A DNA stretch of 64,000 nt from Sphingobium terrigena (GTDB taxonomy: Bacteria; Pseudomonadota; Alphaproteobacteria; Sphingomonadales; Sphingomonadaceae): assembly GCF_003591655.1 (NCBI RefSeq), contig NZ_QVRA01000001.1, positions 223,194 to 287,193 of the forward strand. The letters run 5' to 3'. How positions within the stretch are numbered: position 1 is the first letter of the stretch; every line of letters starts with the position of its first letter. A program made the translations under genes and the position numbers. Of this stretch, positions 36,083 through 44,665 are shown in pieces. Below the pieces are notes generated by a model. The model had not been told where the DNA came from. It searched no databases and was given only the letters and a program-made list of their open reading frames with translations.

Positions 36083-37696
36083 TTACATACGGAAAACCCC
36101 ATAATGCGGGTCTTCGATCGGCGCATTGAGCGCCGCGCTGAGCGCGAGTGCCACTGTCTCGCGGGTCGCCAGCGGATCGATCACGCCGTCGTCCCATAGC
36201 TCCGACGTCGCGTGCCAGGCGCTCGATGCGCGCTTGTAATCGGCAATCACCGGATCGCGGATTGCGGCGATGGCTTCGGCCGACAGTTCCCGGCCCTCGC
36301 GCTCGAACTGCCGGATCTTGACCGATGACAGCACGTCGGCCGCCTGTTCCGCGCCCATCACGCCGACCTGCGATCGCGGCCAGGAAAACATGAAGCGCGG
36401 ATCGAACGCCCGGCCGTTCATGCCATAGGTGCCGGCGCCGAAGGACGCACCGCAATTGATCGAAATCTTGGGCACCGAGGCGCCCGCGACGGCCATGATC
36501 ATCTTGGCACCGTCCTTGGTAATGCCCCGCCGCTCATATTCGCGGCCCACCATGAAGCCCGTGATATTCTGGAGGAACAGCAACGGCGTACGGTTCTGGT
36601 CGCACAGTTCGATGAAATGCGCGCCCTTGAGCGCGCTGTCGCTGAACAGTACGCCGTTATTGGCAAGGATGCCCACCTGCTGACCCCAGATATGCGCATA
36701 GCCGCATATCAGGCTACTGCCATAGGCGGGCTGATATTCGTGGAAGCGGCTGCCATCGACGATCCGTGCGATCACCTCGCGCATCTCGAACTGCACCCGG
36801 CTGTCGGCCGGCAGGATGCCGTATAGCTCTGCTGGATCATAAGCCGGCGGCTCGGGATCGATCGCCGCATTGCCGGCCTTGGGACGCTGGCGCCACTGGC
36901 TGACAATCTCGCGCGTGATAGCAATGCCCTGCATCTCATTGTCGGCCGGATAGTCTGCGACACCCGAGATTGCGGTATGCATGTCGGCGCCGCCCAGTTC
37001 CTCGACCGTCACCTCCTCGCCGGTCGCGGCCTTGACCAGCGGGGGCCCTGCGAGGAAGATCGCCCCGGTGCCGCGCACGATCACTGAATAGTCGCTGAGC
37101 GCTGGGATATAGGCGCCGCCAGCGGTACAGTTGCCGAGCACCAGTGCGACCTGCGGAATGCCCTTTTTCGAGAGGATCGACTGGTTGCGGAAGATGCGCC
37201 CCGCCCCGTAACGATCGGCGAAGAACTGGTCCTGCAGCGGCAGGAAGCCGCCGGCGCTGTCGCACATATGGACGACGGGCAGATTATTCTCGATCGCGAT
37301 GTCGAGCGCGCGGACGATCTTCTTGACCGACAGCGGATACCAGGCACCGCCCTTCACGCTGCTGTCGTCGGCACGGATCACGACTTCCTTGCCCGATACG
37401 ATCCCGATACCGACCATCTGGCCCGCCCCAGGCGCGTCGGCAGCGTAAGAGGACTCCCCTGCCGCCAGCGTCGACAGTTCGAGGAAGGGCGTGCCCGGAT
37501 CGAGCAATTGCTCGAGTCGCGCCCGCACCGTCATCTTGCCCTGGCGCTCCAGGCGCTGAAGATCGCGTTCGGGCCGGGCGAAGCGCGCGGCCTGCTGGCG
37601 CTCGTCGAGTTGTCGCGCCAGGGCCCGGTTATGTTCGACATTGGCGAGGAAGGCAGGATCGCGGGGATCGAGCCTGGAGTGGATGCGCCGTGTCAT
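36083..37696 (-). CDS. Acyl-CoA carboxylase beta subunit (methylcrotonyl/geranyl-CoA type)
   Basis: Carboxyltransferase subunit of a biotin-dependent acyl-CoA carboxylase, 537 residues. The arrangement RLERQGKMTVRARLEQLLDPGTPFLELS, GGAYIPALSDYSVIVRGTGAIFLAGPPLV, FLQNITGFMVGREYERRGITKDGAKM, NCGASFGAGTYGMNGRAF and the ending YGVFRM are those of MccB/AtuC rather than acetyl- or propionyl-CoA carboxylases. MCC and GCC cannot be told apart here by eye. Its start overlaps the biotin carrier gene by 4 bp. Confidence 0.88.
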   Translation of the reverse strand: MTRRIHSRLDPRDPAFLANVEHNRALARQLDERQQAARFARPERDLQRLERQGKMTVRARLEQLLDPGTPFLELSTLAAGESSYAADAPGAGQMVGIGIVSGKEVVIRADDSSVKGGAWYPLSVKKIVRALDIAIENNLPVVHMCDSAGGFLPLQDQFFADRYGAGRIFRNQSILSKKGIPQVALVLGNCTAGGAYIPALSDYSVIVRGTGAIFLAGPPLVKAATGEEVTVEELGGADMHTAISGVADYPADNEMQGIAITREIVSQWRQRPKAGNAAIDPEPPAYDPAELYGILPADSRVQFEMREVIARIVDGSRFHEYQPAYGSSLICGYAHIWGQQVGILANNGVLFSDSALKGAHFIELCDQNRTPLLFLQNITGFMVGREYERRGITKDGAKMIMAVAGASVPKISINCGASFGAGTYGMNGRAFDPRFMFSWPRSQVGVMGAEQAADVLSSVKIRQFEREGRELSAEAIAAIRDPVIADYKRASSAWHATSELWDDGVIDPLATRETVALALSAALNAPIEDPHYGVFRM

Positions 37697-38184
37697 GCCT
37701 GTGCCTCCAGCGGCGCGAGGGAAATGAGCGGGGCGTCGCGTTCGAACGATTTTCCGACGGCGAGATGCGCCGTCTCGATAACACCATCGCGCGGGGCGCG
37801 AATGGCAGTTTCCAGTTTCATGCTTTCGATCACCAGCAAGATATCGCCTTCCTTGACCGCCTGTCCCTCTTCGACCGAGAGCGCGACGACGACGCCAGGC
37901 ATCGGCGCATGGAGCACGTCCTGCGAGCCCCTGCCGGCGCCCGCGGCGTGGTGTGCGACCGGATCCTGGTAGAGGAGTTCGTGCGAGTCGCCGCCGATGT
38001 GAATGAAGAGCCTGTCGCCCTCATGCGCGACATGGATGGACGTCTCGACGCCGTCGATCCGCAAACGTCCGTTGGCGAGCGCGATCGTCGCTTCGCCGCC
38101 ATCCAGATGAAGTCTGTAGCCTTCGCCCGAGCGGGCAAGCCACAGGCGGTGCTCGACGCCGCCAATCTCGAAAATATGTTGCAT
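37693..38184 (-). CDS. Biotin carboxyl carrier domain protein (separate C-terminal part of a carboxylase alpha subunit)
   Basis: 163 residues. The biotinylation site is IESMKLE, within MPGVVVALSVEEGQAVKEGDILLVIESMKLETAIRAP split around about residues 93-135. The first 85 residues resemble the region between the carboxylase and biotin domains in MccA/GccA. In most bacteria this is fused to the biotin carboxylase. Here its ATG at 38184 coincides with the last base of the biotin carboxylase stop codon (TGATG), so the alpha subunit is split in two chains. Confidence 0.85.
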   Translation of the reverse strand: MQHIFEIGGVEHRLWLARSGEGYRLHLDGGEATIALANGRLRIDGVETSIHVAHEGDRLFIHIGGDSHELLYQDPVAHHAAGAGRGSQDVLHAPMPGVVVALSVEEGQAVKEGDILLVIESMKLETAIRAPRDGVIETAHLAVGKSFERDAPLISLAPLEAQA

Positions 38185-39662
38185 CAGTTCCTCCAGCCGC
38201 CGATGGCGGCGTGAAGCGCTGGCACCACATCGGCGGCATCGACTACGGCGCGGGTCGAGAGCGCGGCAGCAGCCAGCACGCGGCGAAGGGAGCCGTCATC
38301 AGGGACCGGATCGGCCGCCAGATCGGGCTTTTCGCCGATAAGGCCGGTGTGGATAGCCCCCGCGCGAACGTCCGGGTCGCGCAGCAGACGTCGCAGGTAG
38401 CCAATATTGGTGCGGCAGCCGAGAATGACGAAATCGGCAAGGGCTGCGTCCGCCTTGTCCAGTGCTTCCGCGCGACTCGGCGCGTGAACGATCAATTTGG
38501 CGATCATCGGATCGAACGCGGCGGTCACCGCGCCGCCCTGCTCGACGCCTGAATCGATCCGGATGCCATCGCCCGACGGCGGGATCATCACAAGGAGCGG
38601 CCCGGTGGTCGGCACGAAGCCGCGAGCGGCGTCCTCGGCATAGACGCGCACCTCGATGGCATGGCCGCCGATGGCGAGATCATTCTGGCCGTAACCGAGC
38701 GGTTCGCCGGCCGCGACCCGCAGTTGCTCTGAGACAAGATCGACGCCCGTGACTTCCTCGGTCACCGGATGCTCCACCTGGATGCGGGTGTTCATCTCGA
38801 GAAAGAAGAACTCGCCGCGACCATAAATGAACTCCACCGTCCCGGCGCCGACATAGCCGGCCGCGCGTGCGATGCCCGCCGCGACCTCGCAGATCCGCGC
38901 GCGCTCATCGGGCGGAAGGGTGGGCGACGGCGCTTCCTCGACCACCTTCTGGAAGCGCCGCTGCAGCGAGCATTCGCGCTCGAACAGATGGACGACATTG
39001 CCATGCGCGTCGCCCAGAACCTGGACCTCGATATGGCGCGGACGTTCGACATAGCGCTCGGCGAAAAGCCGGCCGTCGCCGAAATAGCGCAGGCCTTCGT
39101 TCCGTCCGCGCTCGATTTCCTCTTCGAGCAGTGCCAGATCACGTACGATCCGCATGCCCTTGCCGCCGCCGCCCGCCGATGGCTTGATGAGCAGCGGCGC
39201 ACCCACCGCGCGCGCGCGTTCCACGAAGGTCGCCGGGTCGTTATCCTCGATCGCCGAAGGAGCGACGGGGAAGCCGCGACTCTCGACGAAATTGCGCGCG
39301 CGGACCTTGTCGCCCATCAGGTCGATAGTCTCGGCGCGCGGGCCGATGAAGACGATTCCGGCCGCGTCGCAGGCCCGCGCGAACTCGGCATTCTCGGAGA
39401 GGAAGCCGTAGCCCGGATGGATGGCGTCGGCGCCGGCCGCAAGAGCGGCGGCGACGATCTGGGGTCCGTCGAGATAGGCAGCGACCGGGGTCGAGCCGGA
39501 TATCGGCACGGCTTTGTCGGCCATCCGGACCGCCGGCGTGTCGGCATCGACCGCGTGATGGACGATGACACCGGTAAGCCCGGCCTTTCGAACCGACCGC
39601 AATATGCGCACGGCGATTTCGCCACGGTTGGCGACCAGAACGGATGAGATCGGACGGATCAT
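38184..39662 (-). CDS. Biotin carboxylase subunit (N-terminal part of a split carboxylase alpha subunit)
   Basis: ATP-dependent carboxylation of biotin, 492 residues. SSVLVANRGEIAVRILRS, GYGFLSENAEFA, KPSAGGGGKGMRIV (ATP grasp), RDCSLQRRFQKVVEEAPS-like ERECSLQRRFQ, and FLEMNTRIQVEHPVTEEVTGVDLV are all intact. It ends at AIGGWRN, where MccA proteins continue into the biotin carrier domain; that domain is the next gene. Overlaps the acyl-CoA synthetase gene by 4 bp upstream. Confidence 0.9.
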   Translation of the reverse strand: MIRPISSVLVANRGEIAVRILRSVRKAGLTGVIVHHAVDADTPAVRMADKAVPISGSTPVAAYLDGPQIVAAALAAGADAIHPGYGFLSENAEFARACDAAGIVFIGPRAETIDLMGDKVRARNFVESRGFPVAPSAIEDNDPATFVERARAVGAPLLIKPSAGGGGKGMRIVRDLALLEEEIERGRNEGLRYFGDGRLFAERYVERPRHIEVQVLGDAHGNVVHLFERECSLQRRFQKVVEEAPSPTLPPDERARICEVAAGIARAAGYVGAGTVEFIYGRGEFFFLEMNTRIQVEHPVTEEVTGVDLVSEQLRVAAGEPLGYGQNDLAIGGHAIEVRVYAEDAARGFVPTTGPLLVMIPPSGDGIRIDSGVEQGGAVTAAFDPMIAKLIVHAPSRAEALDKADAALADFVILGCRTNIGYLRRLLRDPDVRAGAIHTGLIGEKPDLAADPVPDDGSLRRVLAAAALSTRAVVDAADVVPALHAAIGGWRN

Positions 39663-41194
39663 GCGGCTGCCGCCTTTGCGAGATAGGCGGCGCGCAGCAC
39701 CTTCTTGTAGAGTTTGCCATTCTCCTGGCGCGGAAGCGTCTGGCTGAGATCGAGCGAGCGCGGGACCTTGATCGCCGACAGATTTTCACGGCAATAGGCG
39801 ATCAGCGCCTCTGCGAAAGCGGCCTCATCGGCTGGCCACGCGCGCGGCTGGACCACCGCCTTCACCTCCTCGCCAAAGTCGGGGTTGGGTACGCCGAATA
39901 CGGCGACATCCTCGACATCCGGGTGCATGGCGAGCAGATCCTCGACCTCCTTGGGATAAACGTTGACCCCGCCGGTGATGATCATGAAATCCTTGCGGTC
40001 GCTCAGGTAGAGATAGCCCTCTTCGTCGAGGCGACCGACATCGCCGATCGTGATCCAGCCGTTGGCGTGCGTGACCGCAGCGGTCTTCTCCGGATCATTA
40101 TGATAGGCGATTTTGGGGCCGTTGGCGAAGTAGATTTCGCCAACCTCGCCAATCGGCAGTTCCTCGCCATTCTCGCCCACGATATGGATTTCGCCCATCA
40201 CGCACCGGCCGACCGATCCGGGATGCTGCAGCCATTCCTCGGACGTGATCGCGGTGAAGCCGATCGCCTCGGAGCCTGCGTAGAATTCGTGGAGGATCGG
40301 TCCCCACCAGTCGATCAACTGCTGCTTGAGCTCGGGCGGGCAGGGCGCAGCGGCATGAACCGCGGCCTTGTGGCTCGACAGGTCATATCTGGCCTTCACC
40401 TCGTCCGGCAGGCGCATCATGCGGTTGAGCATGGTCGGAACCCACTGGCTCTGCGTCACTTCATAGCGATCGATCGCCGCGAGCGCGCCCTCGGCATCGA
40501 ACCTGGTCATGATCACATTGGTGCCGCCAAAGCGGTGGATCGCCATGGTGAATTTGAGCGGTGAGCCATGATAGAGCGGGGCAGGGTTCAGATAGACCGA
40601 TCCCGCCTCGAAGCCGTAGAGTCGTGCCAGCAGCATCGAGAGCGGATCGGCCTCATCGCGGGTGCGGCCGAGCCGGGGCAATATGCCCTTGGGGCGCCCG
40701 GTCGTTCCGGACGAATAGAGCATGTCGGATCCGATCGGAGCGTCCGCAGCGACCTCCAGCGGTTCGGCGCCATCGATCAGCGACTGGATCGGCGCAAAAT
40801 GCTCGTTGCCGGGCCCTGTCGTATACCAGTGCCGGACATGCGGCAGCGCCGCCTTCACCAGCGTCATCAACGGCTCATATTCCGGGGCGGTGACCACCAG
40901 CGTCGAGCCGCTGTCGGTGATGATATGCTCGACCTCGGCCTGCTGGAGCCGAGTGCTGATCGGGCTGAAATAGAGGCCTGCGAACCAGGCCCCCCAGCAG
41001 ACGGGGTGATACCAGAGGCCATTGGGCAGCATCAGCGCGATGTGATCGCCATGGCGTAGGTCCAGGGCTCGCAAGCCCGCAGCGAGGCGCCGGCTTGTCA
41101 GATCGAGCTTGGCATAGGACATCGTCTCGCCGGTCTCGGCGATGATCGTGGCCGGCGCCTCGGGCCGGCTTTGGGCGATCACAAATGGATTCAT
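39659..41194 (-). CDS. AMP-forming acyl-CoA synthetase (fatty acid--CoA ligase type)
   Basis: 511 residues from the ATG at 41194 (MNPFVIAQSRPEAPATI), preceded by GGGAG. The open frame continues to 41671, but that extension is a shadow of the enoyl-CoA hydratase gene. The motifs are LYSSGTTGRPKGI, HEFYAGSEAIGF, TIGDVGRLDEEGYLYLSDRKDFMIITGGVNVYPKEVE and the terminal PRQENGKLYKK with the catalytic Lys. First gene of a four-gene operon with the three carboxylase subunits, so it probably makes the CoA ester that is later carboxylated. Confidence 0.9.
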   Translation of the reverse strand: MNPFVIAQSRPEAPATIIAETGETMSYAKLDLTSRRLAAGLRALDLRHGDHIALMLPNGLWYHPVCWGAWFAGLYFSPISTRLQQAEVEHIITDSGSTLVVTAPEYEPLMTLVKAALPHVRHWYTTGPGNEHFAPIQSLIDGAEPLEVAADAPIGSDMLYSSGTTGRPKGILPRLGRTRDEADPLSMLLARLYGFEAGSVYLNPAPLYHGSPLKFTMAIHRFGGTNVIMTRFDAEGALAAIDRYEVTQSQWVPTMLNRMMRLPDEVKARYDLSSHKAAVHAAAPCPPELKQQLIDWWGPILHEFYAGSEAIGFTAITSEEWLQHPGSVGRCVMGEIHIVGENGEELPIGEVGEIYFANGPKIAYHNDPEKTAAVTHANGWITIGDVGRLDEEGYLYLSDRKDFMIITGGVNVYPKEVEDLLAMHPDVEDVAVFGVPNPDFGEEVKAVVQPRAWPADEAAFAEALIAYCRENLSAIKVPRSLDLSQTLPRQENGKLYKKVLRAAYLAKAAAA

Positions 41195-41270
41195 CGTTTC
41201 GCTCTCCCAGGAGCCGCGTCTGTTGCTTCGATGGTCGAAGGCATCATGTCCGAGCGACTCCTCTCCATTA

Positions 41271-41314
41271 TTTGATTGTGCATTATCATCACTATGCACT
41301 TTTTGCAAAGTGTC
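41271..41314 (-). promoter_or_regulatory. Promoter/operator region of the ligase-carboxylase operon
   Basis: GATTGTGCATTAT and TATGCACTTTTTGCAAAGTGT occur close together 80-120 bp before the ligase start. The second resembles the sequence TGCATTTTGGCAAGTGT found before the acyl-CoA dehydrogenase at 51664. Confidence 0.45.
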
Positions 41315-41336
41315 AGAATCATGAGCGGCGGCGGCA

Positions 41337-42095
41337 TCACGGGCTTCTGCGGGCGTCCATCGATGCGAGCACCGCCTTGAAGTCGTCCGATTTGCCGGCC
41401 CGATCCTGGGCCTCCGCTTCGGCCGCCAGCAAGGCGTCGAGGTCCAGGGATTCCGCCTGTACGAGCAACTGCTTGTTGAGACCCAGCGCGAAGGCAGGTT
41501 GCGAGGCGATGCCATGGGCAACGGATAAAGCCGTCGGCGCCAGCGCTTCGACCGACACCACGCGTTCCACCATGCCGAGCGCCAAAGCCTGCTCGGCGCC
41601 GATGTGGCGGGCGCCCAGCAGGATATGCCTTGCCCGGTTGCGTCCGACGATCCGCGGCAGCAGCCAGGCAAGACCGCAGTCGGGCACGAGACCGATCCGC
41701 GTGAAGGCGAAATCGAACACGGCGTCTTCAGCCGCGATCACAAGATCGCAGGCCAGCACCAGCCCGCACGCGCCGCCGACGATCTTGCCGTTGACGGCGC
41801 AGATGACCGGCATCGGCAGGTCTAGCAGGGCGCGCAATGTGGGGTGATAGGCGTCCTCCAGCAGCGATGACAGGTCGCCGGCACGGGTTGATGGATCGGA
41901 CAGGTCGCCCCCGCTCGAAAAGGCCCGCCCTTCCGCCGACAGGACCACCGCGCGCGCCGCTTCGGCCCGCGCGCGGTCGAAGGCCTCGATCAGGTCGGCC
42001 AGCAGCTCGCGGCTGAGGACGTTCAGCTTTTCCGGATGGGCCAGGACGATGGAGGCGATGCCATCATCGATCGTGAAGCGGAGGCGGTTGAACAT
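41337..42095 (-). CDS. Enoyl-CoA hydratase/isomerase family protein A
   Basis: 252 residues of the crotonase fold. The oxyanion hole segments are VLSAEGRAFSSGGDLSD and VNGKIVGGACGLVLACDLVIA. The two hydratase Glu residues are not present at their usual places (GGACG and LVPDCG), so an isomerase or other crotonase reaction is likelier than simple hydration. Last gene of the operon that starts at 49204; six bases separate it from the thiolase gene. Confidence 0.85.
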   Translation of the reverse strand: MFNRLRFTIDDGIASIVLAHPEKLNVLSRELLADLIEAFDRARAEAARAVVLSAEGRAFSSGGDLSDPSTRAGDLSSLLEDAYHPTLRALLDLPMPVICAVNGKIVGGACGLVLACDLVIAAEDAVFDFAFTRIGLVPDCGLAWLLPRIVGRNRARHILLGARHIGAEQALALGMVERVVSVEALAPTALSVAHGIASQPAFALGLNKQLLVQAESLDLDALLAAEAEAQDRAGKSDDFKAVLASMDARRSP

Positions 42096-42101
42096 GACGC
42101 G

Positions 42102-43274
42102 TCAGAGCGCTTCTACGATCGTCACGTTCGCGATGCCGCCGCCTTCGCACATGGTCTGGAGGCCATAGCGCAGTCCGCGCTTTCTCAATCCATGCACCAG
42201 CGTTGCCATCAGCTTGGTCCCGCTGGCACCCAGCGGATGGCCAAGCGCGATCGCGCCGCCATTGACGTTGAGCTTGTCCGGATCCGCGCCCACCTCGCGC
42301 AGCCAGGCGAGCGGCACCGGTGCGAATGCCTCATTGACCTCGTAGAGATCGATGTCGTCGATCGACAGGCCGGCTCGCGCGAGCGCCTTGCGTGTCGCGC
42401 GGATCGGCTCCTCGAGCATGATGATCGGATCGCCGCCGGTGACGGTCACATTGTGGATGCGCGCGAGCGGTGTCAGGCCATAGGCCTTGAGCGCCGCCTC
42501 GCTGACGACAAGCACCGCCGATGCGCCGTCGCAAATCTGGCTGGCATTGGAGGCGCTGATCACGCCGCCCTCCTGCAAGGTCTTTACCGACCCGATCGAT
42601 TCAAGCGTCGCATCGCGCCGGATGCCCTCGTCGACGATATGAAGCCGTTCGTTACCTTCGGCATCGACAATCGTTACGGGCACGATTTCCGCGTCGAACG
42701 CGCCGGCGTCGACCGCCGCGGCGGCACGGCGATGGCTCTCCAGGGCGAAGCTGTCGAGCGTGAGCCGATCGAAGCCATATTTGTCGGCCATCATCTGCGC
42801 GCCGGTGAACTGGCTGAATTCTTCGACGCCATAACGCTGCTTGATCCGGTCGGCGAAGGGGGTGCCGAGGCCAGCTTGCGCGGGCAATGTTGTCGGGGTG
42901 AACATCGGCACGCGTGTCATGCTCTCCACCCCTGCGGCCAGCACCACGTCCTGCGTGCCCGACAGCACCGCCTGGGTGGCGAATTGAATCGCTTGCTGTG
43001 AAGAGCCGCACTGGCGATCGATGGTGACGGCGGGCACGGTTTCGGGCAGGCGGGACGCAAGAACGGCATGGCGGCCGATCTGGAAGCTCTGCTCGCCAGC
43101 CTGGCTTACACAGCCCATGATCACGTCTTCGATGACCGCAGGATCGATGCCCGTACGGTCGAGAGTCGCGTTGATCACTTCGGCAGCCAGTTCGACCGGA
43201 TGCCACCCCGCGAGCGCGCCCTTGCGCTTGCCGCCAGCCGTTCGCAGCGCGCTGACGATATAGGCCTGGGTCAT
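42102..43274 (-). CDS. Acetyl-CoA acyltransferase (thiolase)
   Basis: 390 residues. The nucleophilic Cys89 lies in DRQCGSSQQAI, the catalytic His in GGAIALGHPLGASG (about 346), and the second Cys in TMCEGGG (about 376). It cleaves a 3-oxoacyl-CoA with CoA, the last step of a beta-oxidation round. Its start overlaps the FadB-like gene stop by 4 bp. Confidence 0.93.
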   Translation of the reverse strand: MTQAYIVSALRTAGGKRKGALAGWHPVELAAEVINATLDRTGIDPAVIEDVIMGCVSQAGEQSFQIGRHAVLASRLPETVPAVTIDRQCGSSQQAIQFATQAVLSGTQDVVLAAGVESMTRVPMFTPTTLPAQAGLGTPFADRIKQRYGVEEFSQFTGAQMMADKYGFDRLTLDSFALESHRRAAAAVDAGAFDAEIVPVTIVDAEGNERLHIVDEGIRRDATLESIGSVKTLQEGGVISASNASQICDGASAVLVVSEAALKAYGLTPLARIHNVTVTGGDPIIMLEEPIRATRKALARAGLSIDDIDLYEVNEAFAPVPLAWLREVGADPDKLNVNGGAIALGHPLGASGTKLMATLVHGLRKRGLRYGLQTMCEGGGIANVTIVEAL

Positions 43275-44665
43275 GGTCGAATCTCCGTTTCAGAGGAAGG
43301 ATTGGCGTGCTCAAGCCGTTCCAGCCAGGCGATCGGGCCGCCCGACCATGCCGGGAAGCCGTGGAACCGAATGGCGGCGTGATCGACAAGAGCATGATCA
43401 CGTTCGGGGAGCGCCTGCCGAAGAGGCCGGTAGGCGGCGGCGGCGGCGTTCATGAGGACCCGCGCGATCCGCCCTTCAGGACCGGCGCCGGCACGTTCGA
43501 ACCAATAGTCTTCGCCCGCCGCCCGCTCGTCATTGGACCAGCGTGGCAGGGTCGAATCCGTAGATGGCGGCGTGTTGGCGAACCCGAGCCGCTGTCGCAC
43601 CCTTTCGAGGGTTTCGGGAGAAATCCCGGCGACCAGGAGCCCTGAGCCGGCGGCGGTCAGCATGTTGGCGAGCGCATCGCCCATCGCGTCGATGCCCGAC
43701 GGAAGACTGTCCGCTTTCCGCCGTTTGCCATAATCCTGGGCTCCGACGAACAGCGCCCGGATCATGTTGCGCGGCTCGGGCCGCTGGATCAGCGCCGCAA
43801 AAGCCTCGATCTCCAGGGCAATGCCCTCATCGATGGAGGCCGTGAGTCCCTTGTCGAGGCATTCGAAGACCGCGATGGGGGCGGGGAAATTGCCCCCCGT
43901 GCGCGACAGCATCGCTTCTTGCACGGACGTCAGGGTGGCGCGCCAGCTATCGGCATCCGGAAGCATCCAGCCGGGTCTGGTCCAGGGCTGGGCCGCAGAA
44001 GCGTTCTTCAAGACCCATGCCCGAGCAGCCTCGATTTCGGCGCCGGGCGTGACAAGCTCGTCCGCGATGCCTGTTTCGAGCGCGCGGGTCGAGGACAGGT
44101 TCACGCCATCGAGCAGAATCGGCAGCGCGACCTCTACTCCGATGAGCCGGGGAAGGCGCTGGGTGCCGCCCGCGCCCGGCATCAGGCCGATCGGAACTTC
44201 CGGCAATCCGAGCGCCGCCGACGGGACATCGACGAGAACCCTGTGGTGGGCCGCAAGGGCAAGTTCGCAGCCACCGCCAAGCGCCAGCCCCGCGATTGCC
44301 GCCGTCACGGGCTTACCGCAGCGCTCGAGCCGCAACAGATGGGCATTCATCGGTGCGAAATGGGCGCGGGCGGCCGCGGCACGTTCTGGCGGCGGAAGCG
44401 CATGGATGCGATCATAGGCCGCCCCGAGTTCGCCCAGGTCTCCGCCGGCGCAGAACACCTGCTTGGCCGATCGCAGGATCAACCCGCGGACATCGGCGGT
44501 CTCGAACCAGTCGACCACTCGTCCGATCTCGCCGATCGTTGCCTGGGACAGGACGTTGACCGGCGAACCCGCCATATCGAAGATCAGATGCGCAATGCCA
44601 TCCGCGTCGATCTCGACGCGGAAATGGTCGAGAGCAGGCGGCGTCCGGGAATCAGAATCCGACAT
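43271..44665 (-). CDS. FadB-like enoyl-CoA hydratase lacking the NAD-binding domain
   Basis: 464 residues from the ATG at 44665 (AGGGAGG upstream). Residues 1-210 are an enoyl-CoA hydratase domain with both catalytic Glu positions, E134 (ALGGGCELAL) and E156 (LGLPEVPIG). Residues 215-310 match the linker of FadB/FadJ (QRPEPRNMIRALFVGAQDYGKRR). In those proteins a Rossmann domain with GxGxMG follows; here only about 80 loosely related residues stand in its place. Residues 388-450 resume the FadB C-terminal domain (GRIARVLMNAAAAAYRPL ... FHGFPAWSGGPIAWLE). It should hydrate but not dehydrogenate. Overlaps neighbours on both sides. Confidence 0.8.
   Translation of the reverse strand: MSDSDSRTPPALDHFRVEIDADGIAHLIFDMAGSPVNVLSQATIGEIGRVVDWFETADVRGLILRSAKQVFCAGGDLGELGAAYDRIHALPPPERAAAARAHFAPMNAHLLRLERCGKPVTAAIAGLALGGGCELALAAHHRVLVDVPSAALGLPEVPIGLMPGAGGTQRLPRLIGVEVALPILLDGVNLSSTRALETGIADELVTPGAEIEAARAWVLKNASAAQPWTRPGWMLPDADSWRATLTSVQEAMLSRTGGNFPAPIAVFECLDKGLTASIDEGIALEIEAFAALIQRPEPRNMIRALFVGAQDYGKRRKADSLPSGIDAMGDALANMLTAAGSGLLVAGISPETLERVRQRLGFANTPPSTDSTLPRWSNDERAAGEDYWFERAGAGPEGRIARVLMNAAAAAYRPLRQALPERDHALVDHAAIRFHGFPAWSGGPIAWLERLEHANPSSETEIRP

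Noticed and set aside
41195..41671. N-terminal extension of the acyl-CoA synthetase frame
   Set aside because: The added residues are a shifted reading of the enoyl-CoA hydratase gene, and the homologous protein begins at the ATG at 41194 with a good ribosome site.
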